NCBI GenBank assembly: GCA_031181145.1
Contig: JAPSLB010000046.1
Span: 1-36,718, forward strand
Direction: 5' to 3'
Length of the DNA stretch: 36,718 nt
Source of the DNA: Microvirga sp.
GTDB lineage: Bacteria; Pseudomonadota; Alphaproteobacteria; Rhizobiales; Beijerinckiaceae
Shown: positions 1 through 7,733 of the stretch, piece after piece
How the letters are laid out: each line of letters opens with the position of its first letter
Numbering within the stretch: the first letter of the stretch is position 1
Program-made: the position numbers and the translations under genes
Notes under the pieces: model-generated
The model's input: the letters and a program-made list of their open reading frames with translations, nothing else
Told to the model about the DNA's origin: nothing
The model's database searches: none

Positions 1-538
1 ACCCATGTCTTCCGAGCCGAACCGCCGAAAAAGCCAAAGCCTCTCAGCCAATACTTGGATCTTGCCTCCAGAGGAGCCCAAAACACCGCAAGACATCTCG
101 CAGACCTCGGCTCATGGAACACGCCAGGGAAAAAGATCTTGTCCCTGGTTCCGGCACGCGCGTGACCGTCCCTGCATTGCTGCCTGAACAAGTCGCCGCG
201 GTGTCCGGGAAGAAGCGCGAGGCCGAAGGGCGCCGCGCCGAGTTGCGCCGATATAAGCGATTCGAATTTTTATGCAAGAGGGATTTGCAGGACGGATCGG
301 AGGAGCTCGGCGCCGTTCCGGGCGTGGGTCCAAGCCGTTCCCGTGAGATAATGTGGTGGTTGGGTCGGGCGTTTTGAAGATGATAGGAGAGGGGCTTTGC
401 TGCCCGGTCTCCTTTGGAAGGATACGACCGCGCGGGAAGAGCCCTTCTCTCGGGCAAAGAGCCTGGGGGAGGCTCGGTCGACCGGCAAGTGATGCGGGAC
501 GATGCGTTCAGCAGAACGGCACAGGGTCGGTCGATTGA
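1..538. other. Left-end stretch without a supportable gene
   Basis: Several overlapping open frames of 60-137 codons exist on both strands, but none has a recognisable domain, a convincing ribosome-binding site or a protein-like composition; the translations are rich in Arg, Pro and Ser, as expected for chance frames in GC-rich DNA. The stretch around 255-280 is locally AT-rich, which could suit a promoter, but no clear -35/-10 pair stands out. I see only the 3' flank of the leftward lipoprotein gene, whose terminator lies at 539-563. Confidence 0.5.
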
Positions 539-563
539 AAAGGCGGCTTACGGAGCCGCCTTT
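539..563 (-). terminator. Rho-independent terminator of the lipoprotein gene
   Basis: A perfect 10-bp stem (AAAGGCGGCT / AGCCGCCTTT) closes a 5-nt loop. Read on the minus strand the stem is followed by a T-rich tract (CCTTTTC), and it begins about 20 nt after the stop codon of the leftward gene at 584. It could also work in the opposite direction because the stem itself ends in A/T pairs. Confidence 0.8.
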
Positions 564-583
564 CCAGGTGGGACGTGTCCAGT

Positions 584-997
584 TTATTCGATGACCTGGA
601 CGACGGTGCGGGTCTGCGGATCCACAAGCACCGTGCGGTCGTTCACGATCGTGTAGCTGTAGGGATTGGCGAGACCGACGTTCTCCGGAACGGGATAGAG
701 GCGTACCCGTGGCGGAAGCGGCTGGCCGACGGCGACTTCGTCTGCGACGCGGATGGATGGGCGGCGCTGGGCGACCACATAGCTGCGGACGCGGGTGGAT
801 TCTTCGGCCGTCAGGGCCGTGCCGACGGCCGCGCCGGCAACGCCACCCACGGCCGCGCCGATGGGACCGCCCACGATAGCGCCCGTCACGGCACCGCCTG
901 CGGCGCCCGAGGCTGTTCCGCTCTGACACGCGGCGAGAGCAAGGGGAAGGGCAACGACGGCCAGAGTAGCTGCCGAGCGTAGGACACGATTGCGCAT
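584..997 (-). CDS. Glycine-zipper lipoprotein, DUF1236-like
   Basis: A 137-residue envelope lipoprotein. The N-terminus has a basic start, a hydrophobic core and a lipobox ending LAAC, so Cys22 or so should be lipidated. Residues about 27-62 form a Gly/Ala zipper (repeats of [14 protein letters not shown] type), a segment able to insert in or lie on membranes. The C-terminal half ([13 protein letters not shown], then [24 protein letters not shown]) matches the DUF1236 pattern common in Rhizobiales secreted proteins. I chose the ATG at 997 because AAGGAG precedes it at good spacing; the open frame continues far upstream but only as the antisense of the SDR gene. It is a single gene with its own terminator. 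Molecular role unknown; the family is often described as stress-related envelope protein, which is inference here. Confidence 0.85.
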   Translation of the reverse strand: MRNRVLRSAATLAVVALPLALAACQSGTASGAAGGAVTGAIVGGPIGAAVGGVAGAAVGTALTAEESTRVRSYVVAQRRPSIRVADEVAVGQPLPPRVRLYPVPENVGLANPYSYTIVNDRTVLVDPQTRTVVQVIE

Positions 998-1066
998 GAC
1001 GGACTCCTTTCCGATTGGCAGAATGCGAACGCGAAAAAGCTTGGCCGGTTCCACAGAGAGGAAAAC

Positions 1067-1816
1067 ATGAGCAGGAATCCAAAGATCGCCATCGTCACCG
1101 GCGCCGGAACGGGGATAGGAAAAGCGATCTCCGCCGCTCTCCTGAAGGAGGGCTACAGCGTCGTCATGGTCGGGCGGAGGCAGGAGGCGCTCGAGAAAGC
1201 CGCACAGGAGATCGGCGGGGCGCCCCTTCTGGCGCCGGCCGACGTGACGAATGCGAAATCCGTCAAGGCACTGTTCTCTATGGTGAAGGACAGATTCGGG
1301 AGGCTCGACCTCCTGGTCAACAATGCAGGGATCGGAGCGCCGCCGGTTCCCCTTGAGGAGATCACCCTGGAACAATGGCGGAGCGTGGTGGATACCAACC
1401 TGACAGGCACCTTCCTCTGCACGCAGGAGGCGTTCAGGATCATGAAGGCCCAGAATCCGAGAGGTGGGCGCATCATCAACAACGGCTCCGTTTCGGCTTA
1501 CGCGCCACGACCCTTCTCGGCACCGTATACGGCGACGAAACACGCAGTGCTGGGGCTGACGAAATCCACCTCGCTCGATGGCCGGGCCTATGACATCGCC
1601 TGCGGGCAGATCGATGTCGGCAATGCGGCGACGGACATGACCGCAAAAATGCCGGAAGGGGTTTTGCAGCCGAACGGCACGGTCATGGCTGAGCCGACGA
1701 TCGATCCCGCCCATGTGGGGCAGGCCGTCGTCTATATGGCGAGCCTGCCCTTGGATGCGAATGTGCTCAACATGACCGTGATGGCGACAAAAATGCCGTT
1801 CGTTGGACGAGGTTAG
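1067..1816 (+). CDS. SDR-family oxidoreductase
   Basis: A 249-residue classical short-chain dehydrogenase/reductase. The dinucleotide-binding motif TGAGTGIG lies at residues 11-18, NNAG at 85-88, the catalytic Ser near 141, and the YxxxK pair at Tyr154/Lys158. The length is normal for the family. An Arg-Arg pair after the second beta strand (VGRRQE) suggests NADP(H) preference, which is inference. The substrate cannot be read from sequence. The start is supported by GAGAGGAAAAC just upstream. It stands alone: the divergent lipoprotein gene is on its left and a strong inverted repeat follows on its right. Confidence 0.9.
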   Translation: MSRNPKIAIVTGAGTGIGKAISAALLKEGYSVVMVGRRQEALEKAAQEIGGAPLLAPADVTNAKSVKALFSMVKDRFGRLDLLVNNAGIGAPPVPLEEITLEQWRSVVDTNLTGTFLCTQEAFRIMKAQNPRGGRIINNGSVSAYAPRPFSAPYTATKHAVLGLTKSTSLDGRAYDIACGQIDVGNAATDMTAKMPEGVLQPNGTVMAEPTIDPAHVGQAVVYMASLPLDANVLNMTVMATKMPFVGRG

Positions 1817-1930
1817 GGATAAAAAATGCAGGCCGGACTGGGAAGCCTGGCTTTGCCGCTCCATATGGATCCCGATGCCGGTCCTAAAACAGCCGTACTA
1901 TCCAGCTTTCATTCAGCTTGCTTCCAATAA

Positions 1931-1966
1931 GACGAAGCAGACCGGTGCTTGCCGGTCTGCTTCGTC
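1931..1966. terminator. Perfect 15-bp inverted repeat, probable terminator
   Basis: GACGAAGCAGACCGG (1931-1945) pairs perfectly with 1952-1966 around a 6-nt loop. It sits between the end of the SDR gene and the start of the penicillin-binding protein gene, both rightward. There is no T-tract after the stem, so termination is likely but not certain; an operator role for the next gene is an alternative. Confidence 0.6.
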
Positions 1967-2014
1967 GCGAGTTCGGATACTGAATGAGCCCGGTCGTTCC
2001 AGGATGACGGCGGA

Positions 2015-4903
2015 ATGAGCGCAATCCTCGTCAAGATCTTCGCAACCGCCCTCACGCTGAGCCAGGTTCTGGTGGATCCGGATTCTGTGAAGACGTCGTT
2101 CGATCCGGTGCAGGATCGGGAGGAGGTCGGTGAGATCCTCAGGCAGGGCTGCACGCATATGCGGCGTGCCTTCGACATCGAGGACATCAATCTCGACGAT
2201 CTGATCGTGACCGCCATGGACGATCCGCAGGCGGTGACCGGCGATCTCGGGATTCTTCAGGGGCTGAGCTTCAACGATCTGCACGCCAGCTACCGCTTGT
2301 TCTGCAAGAACGAGACGGCGGAACCTTCTCCCGTCGATCTCGGCGAAGTCATCAACTACTACAACAATGCTGTTGCCGATCTTCCCGACGCCGGACAGCT
2401 GAAAGGACTGAGGTTGCCGGGCGTCAGCGTGGTCCTGGACGGCAGCGGCCGGCGCTTTGCAGAAGTTTACGAGCCGGATCACCGGCGAATCTGGGTGCCG
2501 CTGTCGGAGATCCCCAAATCCGTGCAGCAGGCTTTCGTATCGGCGGAGGACAAGAGCTTCTATCAGCATGAGGGTGTCGACGAGCGGGGCGTCGTCCGAG
2601 CCTTCGTGAGCAACCTTGCCAATCCCGGGCGACCGGCCGGCGGTTCCACCATCACGCAGCAGGTGGCCAAGAACCTGCTCGTCGGCGACGACGTGACCTA
2701 CGAGCGCAAGATGCGCGAAATGATCGTCGCCTCCCGTGTCGAACGGCTTCTCAGTAAGCCGGAGATCCTCGAAATCTACCTCAACTCCATATATCTGGGG
2801 CGCTCGTCCTGGGGCATCGAAATGGCGGCCCGGAGCTATTTCGGAAAAAGCGCGAAATCGCTCTCGGTCTCGGAGGGGGCGCTTCTCGCGGGATTGGCCA
2901 AGGGCCCCAATTACTACAACCCGGACACGCAGCCCGATCGAGCGCGCGAGCGCATGGCCTATGTGGTCAGCCGCATGCAAGAGGATGGCTTTCTGAACGC
3001 CGAGCAGGCAAAGCAAGCCATCGCCACATTGCCGGCCCGGGTTCCTTTTCAGCGTCCTCGCCGCGACAGCGGCTTCTACTTCGTGGATCATCTGAAGCGC
3101 GATGCGCGCACCCTCGCGGGGATCGAGAATCTCACCTCAGGCTCCTACACGGTACGCTCGACGATCAATGCGGACCTGCAGCAGGCAACGGAGGCGGCTC
3201 TGCAGGAGGGGCTGGCGCGCTACGAGATGAGCATCGGCCGTCAACGTTTCCAGGCGCCGGAGGCGAACCTGGCGGATGCCGTCAAAGTGATCGAAGGCAA
3301 AAAGGACGACGTGGCAGCTCCATCCTGGCGCAGGGCCCTGGAGAATGCGAGGCTGCCGCTCTACGATGTCCACTGGATGCCGGCCCTCGTGATCGAAAAC
3401 AGGCGCGACAAGAAGAGGGGCGCGCATGTTTTGCGGGTGGGGCTTCCCGACGGTCGGGTTCTGCCGCTCAATGCTTGGGAGGCGGCACGCCGCGATCTGA
3501 AGCTCTATGACGTGGTGCGTGTGCGTGTCGTTGAGCAGAAGGGCAAGGGAGCCGTTCGCGCGGATCTGAGGGTGCCGCCGACGGTGCAAGGCGGGGCTGT
3601 CGTCCTGGAGAACAGAAGCGGCCGCATCCTTGCGATGGCGGGCGGGTTCTCCTATCCACTGAGCCAGCTCAATCGCGTGACGCAGGCGCATCGCCAGCCC
3701 GGTTCCGCTTTCAAGCCGCTCACTTATCTCGCCGCTCTCGCAAAGGGGTTGCAACCCAACACGCTGGTGTGGGATGCGCCCGTGACTCTTCCCCCTGTGA
3801 ATGGCAGCGCCGGCGCACGGGCGCAGGATTACTGGACACCCAAGAACTACGATGGCGGCGGTGGCGGAATCGTCACCCTGCGGCGCGCGCTCGAAAACTC
3901 GAAGAATCTCGTGACGGCCCGCCTTCTCGACGGCGGCATCGAGCCAGCCCCTGCGAGAAGCCTTCAGGATGTCTGCGAACTCGCCCTGGAAGCTCAACTC
4001 TATCTGGAATGCACACCTCATTATCCTTTCGTGCTCGGCGCGCAGCCGGTGCGGATCATCGACCTCGCGGCCTTCTACGCAGCGATCGCCAACGAGGGCG
4101 CGATGCCGGTACCTCATGCATTCGAGAGCGTCGAGGAGCGGGGGCGCAACGTCTACAGCCACAAGGCGCAATCGCTGGTGAGGCTTGGCTCCGCGGATGC
4201 CGCTGCCTTCTACCAGTTGAAGACCATGCTCCAGGGCGTGCTGGAACGGGGGACGGCTCGCAACCTGAAGGCGCTCGCGCCATATGCCGCGGGCAAGACC
4301 GGCACCTCCAATGATGAGAACGATGCATGGTTCGCAGGCTTCACGAACGACGTGACCGTGGTGGTCTGGGTTGGGCACGACAATGCGGACGGCAAGCGCC
4401 GGACCCTCGGACGCGGGCAGACCGGCGCAAAGGTGGCGGCTCCCATCTTCAGGGAGATCGTCGAGGCGGCCTGGAAGCATCACAAGCCTAAATCGCCTCT
4501 GAGCCCACCGTCGCCTCAGGCGGCAAAGCAGCTCATCGCTCTGCCGATCGATCTCAATACCGGCGACCGCCTCACGAACGGCCAGCGTGGTGCGTTCATG
4601 GAATATTTCCGGCTCAACTGGTTCGGACGGCTGAGCGAGACGCAGTACCGTCTCGTGCCCGAGGACGAGGTATATGCGCTGCGCAATCCCGATCCGTGGA
4701 GCGATGGCGACGACGTTGGTGCATACAGTCCCTATGAAGAAGTGCCCTACATGTGGGGACAGGGCTGGCTGGACTCCCTGCGCCGCAATGAGCACGCACC
4801 GCGCCGTTCGGACCCGGCCGTACCCTGGTGGGATGATGAGCCCCGCCAGAGACCTCGCCGGGTCGATCCCGACTATCCATGGGGCTACCAACGGGTTTAT
4901 TGA
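2015..4903 (+). CDS. Class A penicillin-binding protein (transglycosylase/transpeptidase)
   Basis: A bifunctional peptidoglycan synthase of 962 residues acting in the periplasm. The glycosyltransferase (GT51) domain, about residues 140-330, shows AEDKSFYQHEG (catalytic Glu178) and GGSTITQQ (209-216). The penicillin-binding transpeptidase domain carries SAFK (Ser564 nucleophile, Lys567), SKN (629-631) and KTGTS (761-765). All key residues are present. Unusually, about 140 residues precede the GT51 domain, with only a short hydrophobic run (residues 3-20) and no textbook transmembrane anchor; a Tyr/Pro/Arg-rich tail of about 110 residues follows the transpeptidase domain. Its stop codon overlaps the start of the next gene by one base (TGATG), so the two are translationally coupled. 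The ribosome-binding site for the chosen ATG is weak, so a different start is possible. Confidence 0.9.
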   Translation: MSAILVKIFATALTLSQVLVDPDSVKTSFDPVQDREEVGEILRQGCTHMRRAFDIEDINLDDLIVTAMDDPQAVTGDLGILQGLSFNDLHASYRLFCKNETAEPSPVDLGEVINYYNNAVADLPDAGQLKGLRLPGVSVVLDGSGRRFAEVYEPDHRRIWVPLSEIPKSVQQAFVSAEDKSFYQHEGVDERGVVRAFVSNLANPGRPAGGSTITQQVAKNLLVGDDVTYERKMREMIVASRVERLLSKPEILEIYLNSIYLGRSSWGIEMAARSYFGKSAKSLSVSEGALLAGLAKGPNYYNPDTQPDRARERMAYVVSRMQEDGFLNAEQAKQAIATLPARVPFQRPRRDSGFYFVDHLKRDARTLAGIENLTSGSYTVRSTINADLQQATEAALQEGLARYEMSIGRQRFQAPEANLADAVKVIEGKKDDVAAPSWRRALENARLPLYDVHWMPALVIENRRDKKRGAHVLRVGLPDGRVLPLNAWEAARRDLKLYDVVRVRVVEQKGKGAVRADLRVPPTVQGGAVVLENRSGRILAMAGGFSYPLSQLNRVTQAHRQPGSAFKPLTYLAALAKGLQPNTLVWDAPVTLPPVNGSAGARAQDYWTPKNYDGGGGGIVTLRRALENSKNLVTARLLDGGIEPAPARSLQDVCELALEAQLYLECTPHYPFVLGAQPVRIIDLAAFYAAIANEGAMPVPHAFESVEERGRNVYSHKAQSLVRLGSADAAAFYQLKTMLQGVLERGTARNLKALAPYAAGKTGTSNDENDAWFAGFTNDVTVVVWVGHDNADGKRRTLGRGQTGAKVAAPIFREIVEAAWKHHKPKSPLSPPSPQAAKQLIALPIDLNTGDRLTNGQRGAFMEYFRLNWFGRLSETQYRLVPEDEVYALRNPDPWSDGDDVGAYSPYEEVPYMWGQGWLDSLRRNEHAPRRSDPAVPWWDDEPRQRPRRVDPDYPWGYQRVY

Positions 4904-5943
4904 TGAAAACGTTTCCTCTTCGGCGTCGGTGCCTGATCGGTCTGGCGGCTCTTTCCCTGTCCGCCGCTCCATCGATGGCCGAGGAGTTCCGGGTGGAGGA
5001 GGTGCCGTCGGTCACCGCCGTAGCGCCCGAGCGTATCAAGGCGAAGACGATCCTCGTCAGCGACCATACAGGCGACAAGATCTCCGACGGGGATACGGGC
5101 CTCATGCGGTTCGAGGAATGGGCGCGGGAGCAGCCGCAGCGGAAGCGTTTCCTGAGCCTCTTTCCAAGTTACGAGGAGCCGCGGATCAAGGTTTCCGTCC
5201 ACGGCATCGAGAAGCCCTACACCGAGAAGCTCCATATGTATGTGGTGGAGGCGCGTTTTCTGATCGGAAAGCCTGCCGACGCCATCGATCTCAACCGCTT
5301 CGTCAGCCTGGAGGTGCTGGAGGCGATCGATCCCTCCATCAAGCACCGCCGCATCACCGCCGACCAGGCGCGCCCGCACCGAGACCCGCAAAGCGCCCAC
5401 AACCGCAATCCGGACCGGCGATGGTGCGAGGCTCCGCAGAGCCTGTGCATCGAGTCGCGCTATCCCCTCGAGGGGCGGATCCCGGTCGGCATTCGCCTCG
5501 CCAACAGGCTTGAAGAGGGCGGAAAGAAAATCTCGGAGTTCATGGAGTTCCAAAGCGAGATCCGGGTTCTGCCATCTGCGGAGATCGACCAGGCGGATCT
5601 TGCGGGGCTCACCGACGTCGATGCACCTGTGGAGGGAGTGCTGGAGCAGACCCTGTTCGACGTGAACCAAGTGATTCAATTCGGGAAGCTGATGGCCGTT
5701 TTTCAGCCGCACCCCACGGACCGAACGAAGACGGTGGCGACCGTCTTCATGTCGCTCGGCATCGAAACGGACGTGTTGCAGCAGAAGAAGGAGTTCGCGA
5801 GCATTCCCGTCCTGCGCAACCTCATTCCCGTTCAGGTGCTCATGGGCAAGAGCTCGTTCAATACCGGCAATTCCATCAGCGCCGGACTGCCCAGCTATGT
5901 GCGCAACCGGATCCGATCCATCGCGGAGATGCTGGACAGGTAA
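4903..5943 (+). CDS. Secreted protein of unknown function coupled to the PBP
   Basis: A 346-residue exported protein. The signal peptide is clear: MKTFPLRRR, a hydrophobic stretch, then a cleavage site near SMA|EE. The mature part has no motif I recognise; it is mixed alpha/beta in appearance with one Cys pair (RRWCEAPQSLCIES) that could form a disulfide. The start ATG at 4903 shares its A with the stop codon of the penicillin-binding protein gene, so production of the two should be coupled, and a role in assisting or controlling that enzyme in the periplasm is a reasonable inference. A hairpin follows ten or so bases after its stop codon. Confidence 0.85.
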   Translation: MKTFPLRRRCLIGLAALSLSAAPSMAEEFRVEEVPSVTAVAPERIKAKTILVSDHTGDKISDGDTGLMRFEEWAREQPQRKRFLSLFPSYEEPRIKVSVHGIEKPYTEKLHMYVVEARFLIGKPADAIDLNRFVSLEVLEAIDPSIKHRRITADQARPHRDPQSAHNRNPDRRWCEAPQSLCIESRYPLEGRIPVGIRLANRLEEGGKKISEFMEFQSEIRVLPSAEIDQADLAGLTDVDAPVEGVLEQTLFDVNQVIQFGKLMAVFQPHPTDRTKTVATVFMSLGIETDVLQQKKEFASIPVLRNLIPVQVLMGKSSFNTGNSISAGLPSYVRNRIRSIAEMLDR

Positions 5944-5956
5944 GTCCGCATGAAAA

Positions 5957-5987
5957 AGCCCCGTTCCAAAGCGGGCCGAACGGGGCT
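5957..5987. terminator. Terminator-like hairpin after the PBP pair
   Basis: A 10-bp perfect stem (AGCCCCGTTC / GAACGGGGCT) with an 11-nt loop lies 14 nt past the stop codon. The run of five A before the stem becomes a U-tract only for leftward transcription, so it looks like a minus-strand intrinsic terminator although the gene it follows is rightward; it may act in both directions. Confidence 0.6.
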
Positions 5988-6195
5988 GCAAGTTGGCGGA
6001 GGCGATAAGGGGTTGCGGGTGTGATGCCTCCGTGCCAAGTCAAGAGTTCGAGGCGAAACAAGGTTCCGGCCTTCTCAGCCTTGGAGCCAGCTTGGCGGGT
6101 TCACTTTTTCTCGACTATGTGCTGTGAACCGTACCGCCCTTCCGAACAGGGCGTCTGCCGTCATCCAAAGACATCGACTTCAGAGGGGACTTATC

Positions 6196-6591
6196 ATGGC
6201 AAAAGCCATCCATTCCATGATCCGGGTTCTGGACGAGCAGCGCTCGCTCGACTTCTACAGGAAGGCTTTCGGGCTCGACGTCGCGGAACGGTTCGGCTTT
6301 GACGGGTTCACTCTGGTCTATCTGAGCAACCCGGAGAGCGAGTTCGAGGTCGAGCTGACCATCAACCACGACCGGACCGAGCCTTACGCTCTCGGAGACG
6401 GGTATGGCCACCTTGCCGTCTCCGTGAACGATCTGGAGGCGGAACATGCCCGCCTGACGGAGCTGGGCCTCAATCCTCAACCGATCAAGGAATTCATGCA
6501 CCAGGAAAAGCTGCTGGCGAAGTTCTTCTTCATTCAGGATCCAGACGGCTACAAGATCGAAGTGCTGCAGCGCAGCGGCCGTTACAAGTAA
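6196..6591 (+). CDS. Glyoxalase I-like VOC protein
   Basis: A 131-residue vicinal-oxygen-chelate protein closely resembling bacterial lactoylglutathione lyase, which isomerises the hemithioacetal of methylglyoxal and glutathione. The four metal-ligand positions of E. coli GloA are all matched: His6 (AIHSMIRV), Glu53 (VELT), His72 (GYGHLAVSV) and Glu122 (GYKIEVLQ). The DPDGYKIE signature near the C-terminus is also present. The ATG at 6196 is favoured over upstream starts because GAGGGGAC sits just before it. It is followed 26 nt later by the deformylase-like gene, so the two may share a transcript. Confidence 0.88.
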   Translation: MAKAIHSMIRVLDEQRSLDFYRKAFGLDVAERFGFDGFTLVYLSNPESEFEVELTINHDRTEPYALGDGYGHLAVSVNDLEAEHARLTELGLNPQPIKEFMHQEKLLAKFFFIQDPDGYKIEVLQRSGRYK

Positions 6592-6617
6592 ACCCTTCGG
6601 GTGAAGGAACTTCCTCT

Positions 6618-7121
6618 GTGGCGATCCGTCCCATCGTTCGCTTTCCCGACCCGCGCCTGCGGCAGAAGGCGGGGCCCGTGACCGCTTTCGATGGCAGGCT
6701 TCGCGATCTGGCGCAGGATCTGACGGAAACCATGCGGGCCGCTCCTGGCATCGGCATCACGGCTCCCCATATCGGAGTGCTCGAGCGCCTCGTGGTGATT
6801 CAGCTCGAGCGGGATCCTTCTCCGCACATCTATGTGAACCCGCGGATCGTCTGGGCTTCGTCCGAGATGATTCGGCACCTGGAGGGAAGCGTCTCGATGC
6901 CCGGCGTGACCGAGGAACTCGAGCGGCATGCCCGTGTGCGGGTGTGCTACAGCGATCTCGACGGGGCGGCGCACGAGGCCGAGGCGGAGGGTCTGCTGGC
7001 CGTCTGCCACCAGCATGAGATCGATCAGCTCGACGGGATCTTCTGGATCGATCGCCTGTCGAAGCTGAAGCGGGATCGTCTGATCAAGAGATTCGACAAG
7101 CTCCAGCGCTTCGGGCCATAG
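6618..7121 (+). CDS. Degenerate peptide-deformylase-like protein
   Basis: A 167-residue member of the peptide deformylase fold, the family that removes formyl groups from new proteins using a metal held by one Cys and two His. The three motifs are recognisable but altered: GxGLAAxQ is GIGITAPH (44-51), EGCLS is EGSVS (89-93, metal-binding Cys replaced by Ser), and HExDH is HEIDQ (133-137, second His replaced by Gln). The catalytic Glu134 remains. Two of three metal ligands are therefore missing, so classical deformylase activity is unlikely. The start is GTG at 6618, preceded by GAAGGAA. A true def gene is expected elsewhere in the genome. Confidence 0.85.
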   Translation: MAIRPIVRFPDPRLRQKAGPVTAFDGRLRDLAQDLTETMRAAPGIGITAPHIGVLERLVVIQLERDPSPHIYVNPRIVWASSEMIRHLEGSVSMPGVTEELERHARVRVCYSDLDGAAHEAEAEGLLAVCHQHEIDQLDGIFWIDRLSKLKRDRLIKRFDKLQRFGP

Positions 7122-7152
7122 CGGAGTCTGTCTCAAGTGGAGTTGCTTCTTC

Positions 7153-7377
7153 GTGGTTGAAATCTACCGCATCGAATCCATCGCCTCGGAAGAGGCCGGG
7201 GGCGGGGTGATCCGCCGGATCATGGTTCGCACCGATTCCCTCGACAAGGCAAAGGAGCGCGCCCTGAAGGTCTTCTCGCTTGCCCGCCGTCCCCAATCCC
7301 GCGACCCGGAAGTGGAGGTCGTGCGCGTATTGAACGGGGCAGGGTATGAGGTGTTCTCCATCAGCACCCGGGATTGA
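7153..7377 (+). CDS. Small conserved-looking protein, function unknown
   Basis: A 74-residue soluble protein starting at GTG, 31 nt after the deformylase-like gene and probably in the same transcript. It reads as a beta-alpha-beta fold with basic helices (SLDKAKERALKVFSLARR) and no Cys or His cluster. I do not recognise a family. The coding potential is good (consistent GC-rich third positions, no competing frame). Confidence 0.65.
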   Translation: MVEIYRIESIASEEAGGGVIRRIMVRTDSLDKAKERALKVFSLARRPQSRDPEVEVVRVLNGAGYEVFSISTRD

Positions 7378-7520
7378 TCGGAGAGGATTCCCTTCGAGAG
7401 AACGATCCGGGGCTGTGGATGATGAAAACAACATTTGACAGCCCGCCAAATCACCGGTACGAGCGCGCCTCCACCGCGGAAATTCGAGGCCTCGAGCCGG
7501 ACGCGTTGGAGACGAAATGC

Positions 7521-7597
7521 GCGGGCGTAGCTCAGTCGGTTAGAGTGCCGGCCTGTCACGCCGGAGGTCGCGGGTTCGAGCCCCGTCGCCCGCGCCA
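7521..7597 (+). tRNA. tRNA-Asp (GUC)
   Basis: A 77-nt tRNA with encoded CCA. The acceptor arms GCGGGCG (7521-7527) and CGCCCGC (7587-7593) pair fully, the D-arm contains TAGCTCAGTCGGTTAGAG, the anticodon stem CCGGC/GCCGG flanks the anticodon GTC at 7555-7557, and the T-arm contains GGTTCGAGCCC. All invariant positions fit a tRNA reading Asp codons. Confidence 0.97.
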
Positions 7598-7733
7598 CTT
7601 CCCTCCCGCATAGTCAGAACTCCCATGACACGCCCCGCGCAGCCGCAGCGAGTGAGCGGCAGTATTCTCCCGAAGCCGGCAAGGGAGGTCGCAGGAACTC
7701 CCTTGCCATGTTCCGGATGCTGCGGCAGGCCGA

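Noticed and set aside
44..457. Open frame of 137 codons on the minus strand at the left end
   Set aside because: Arg/Ser/Pro-rich translation with no start signal and no family; overlaps several equally open frames, so it is taken as chance.
584..1864. Long minus-strand frame reading through the SDR gene
   Set aside because: Only the last 137 codons have signal peptide and domain; the rest is antisense to a clear SDR.
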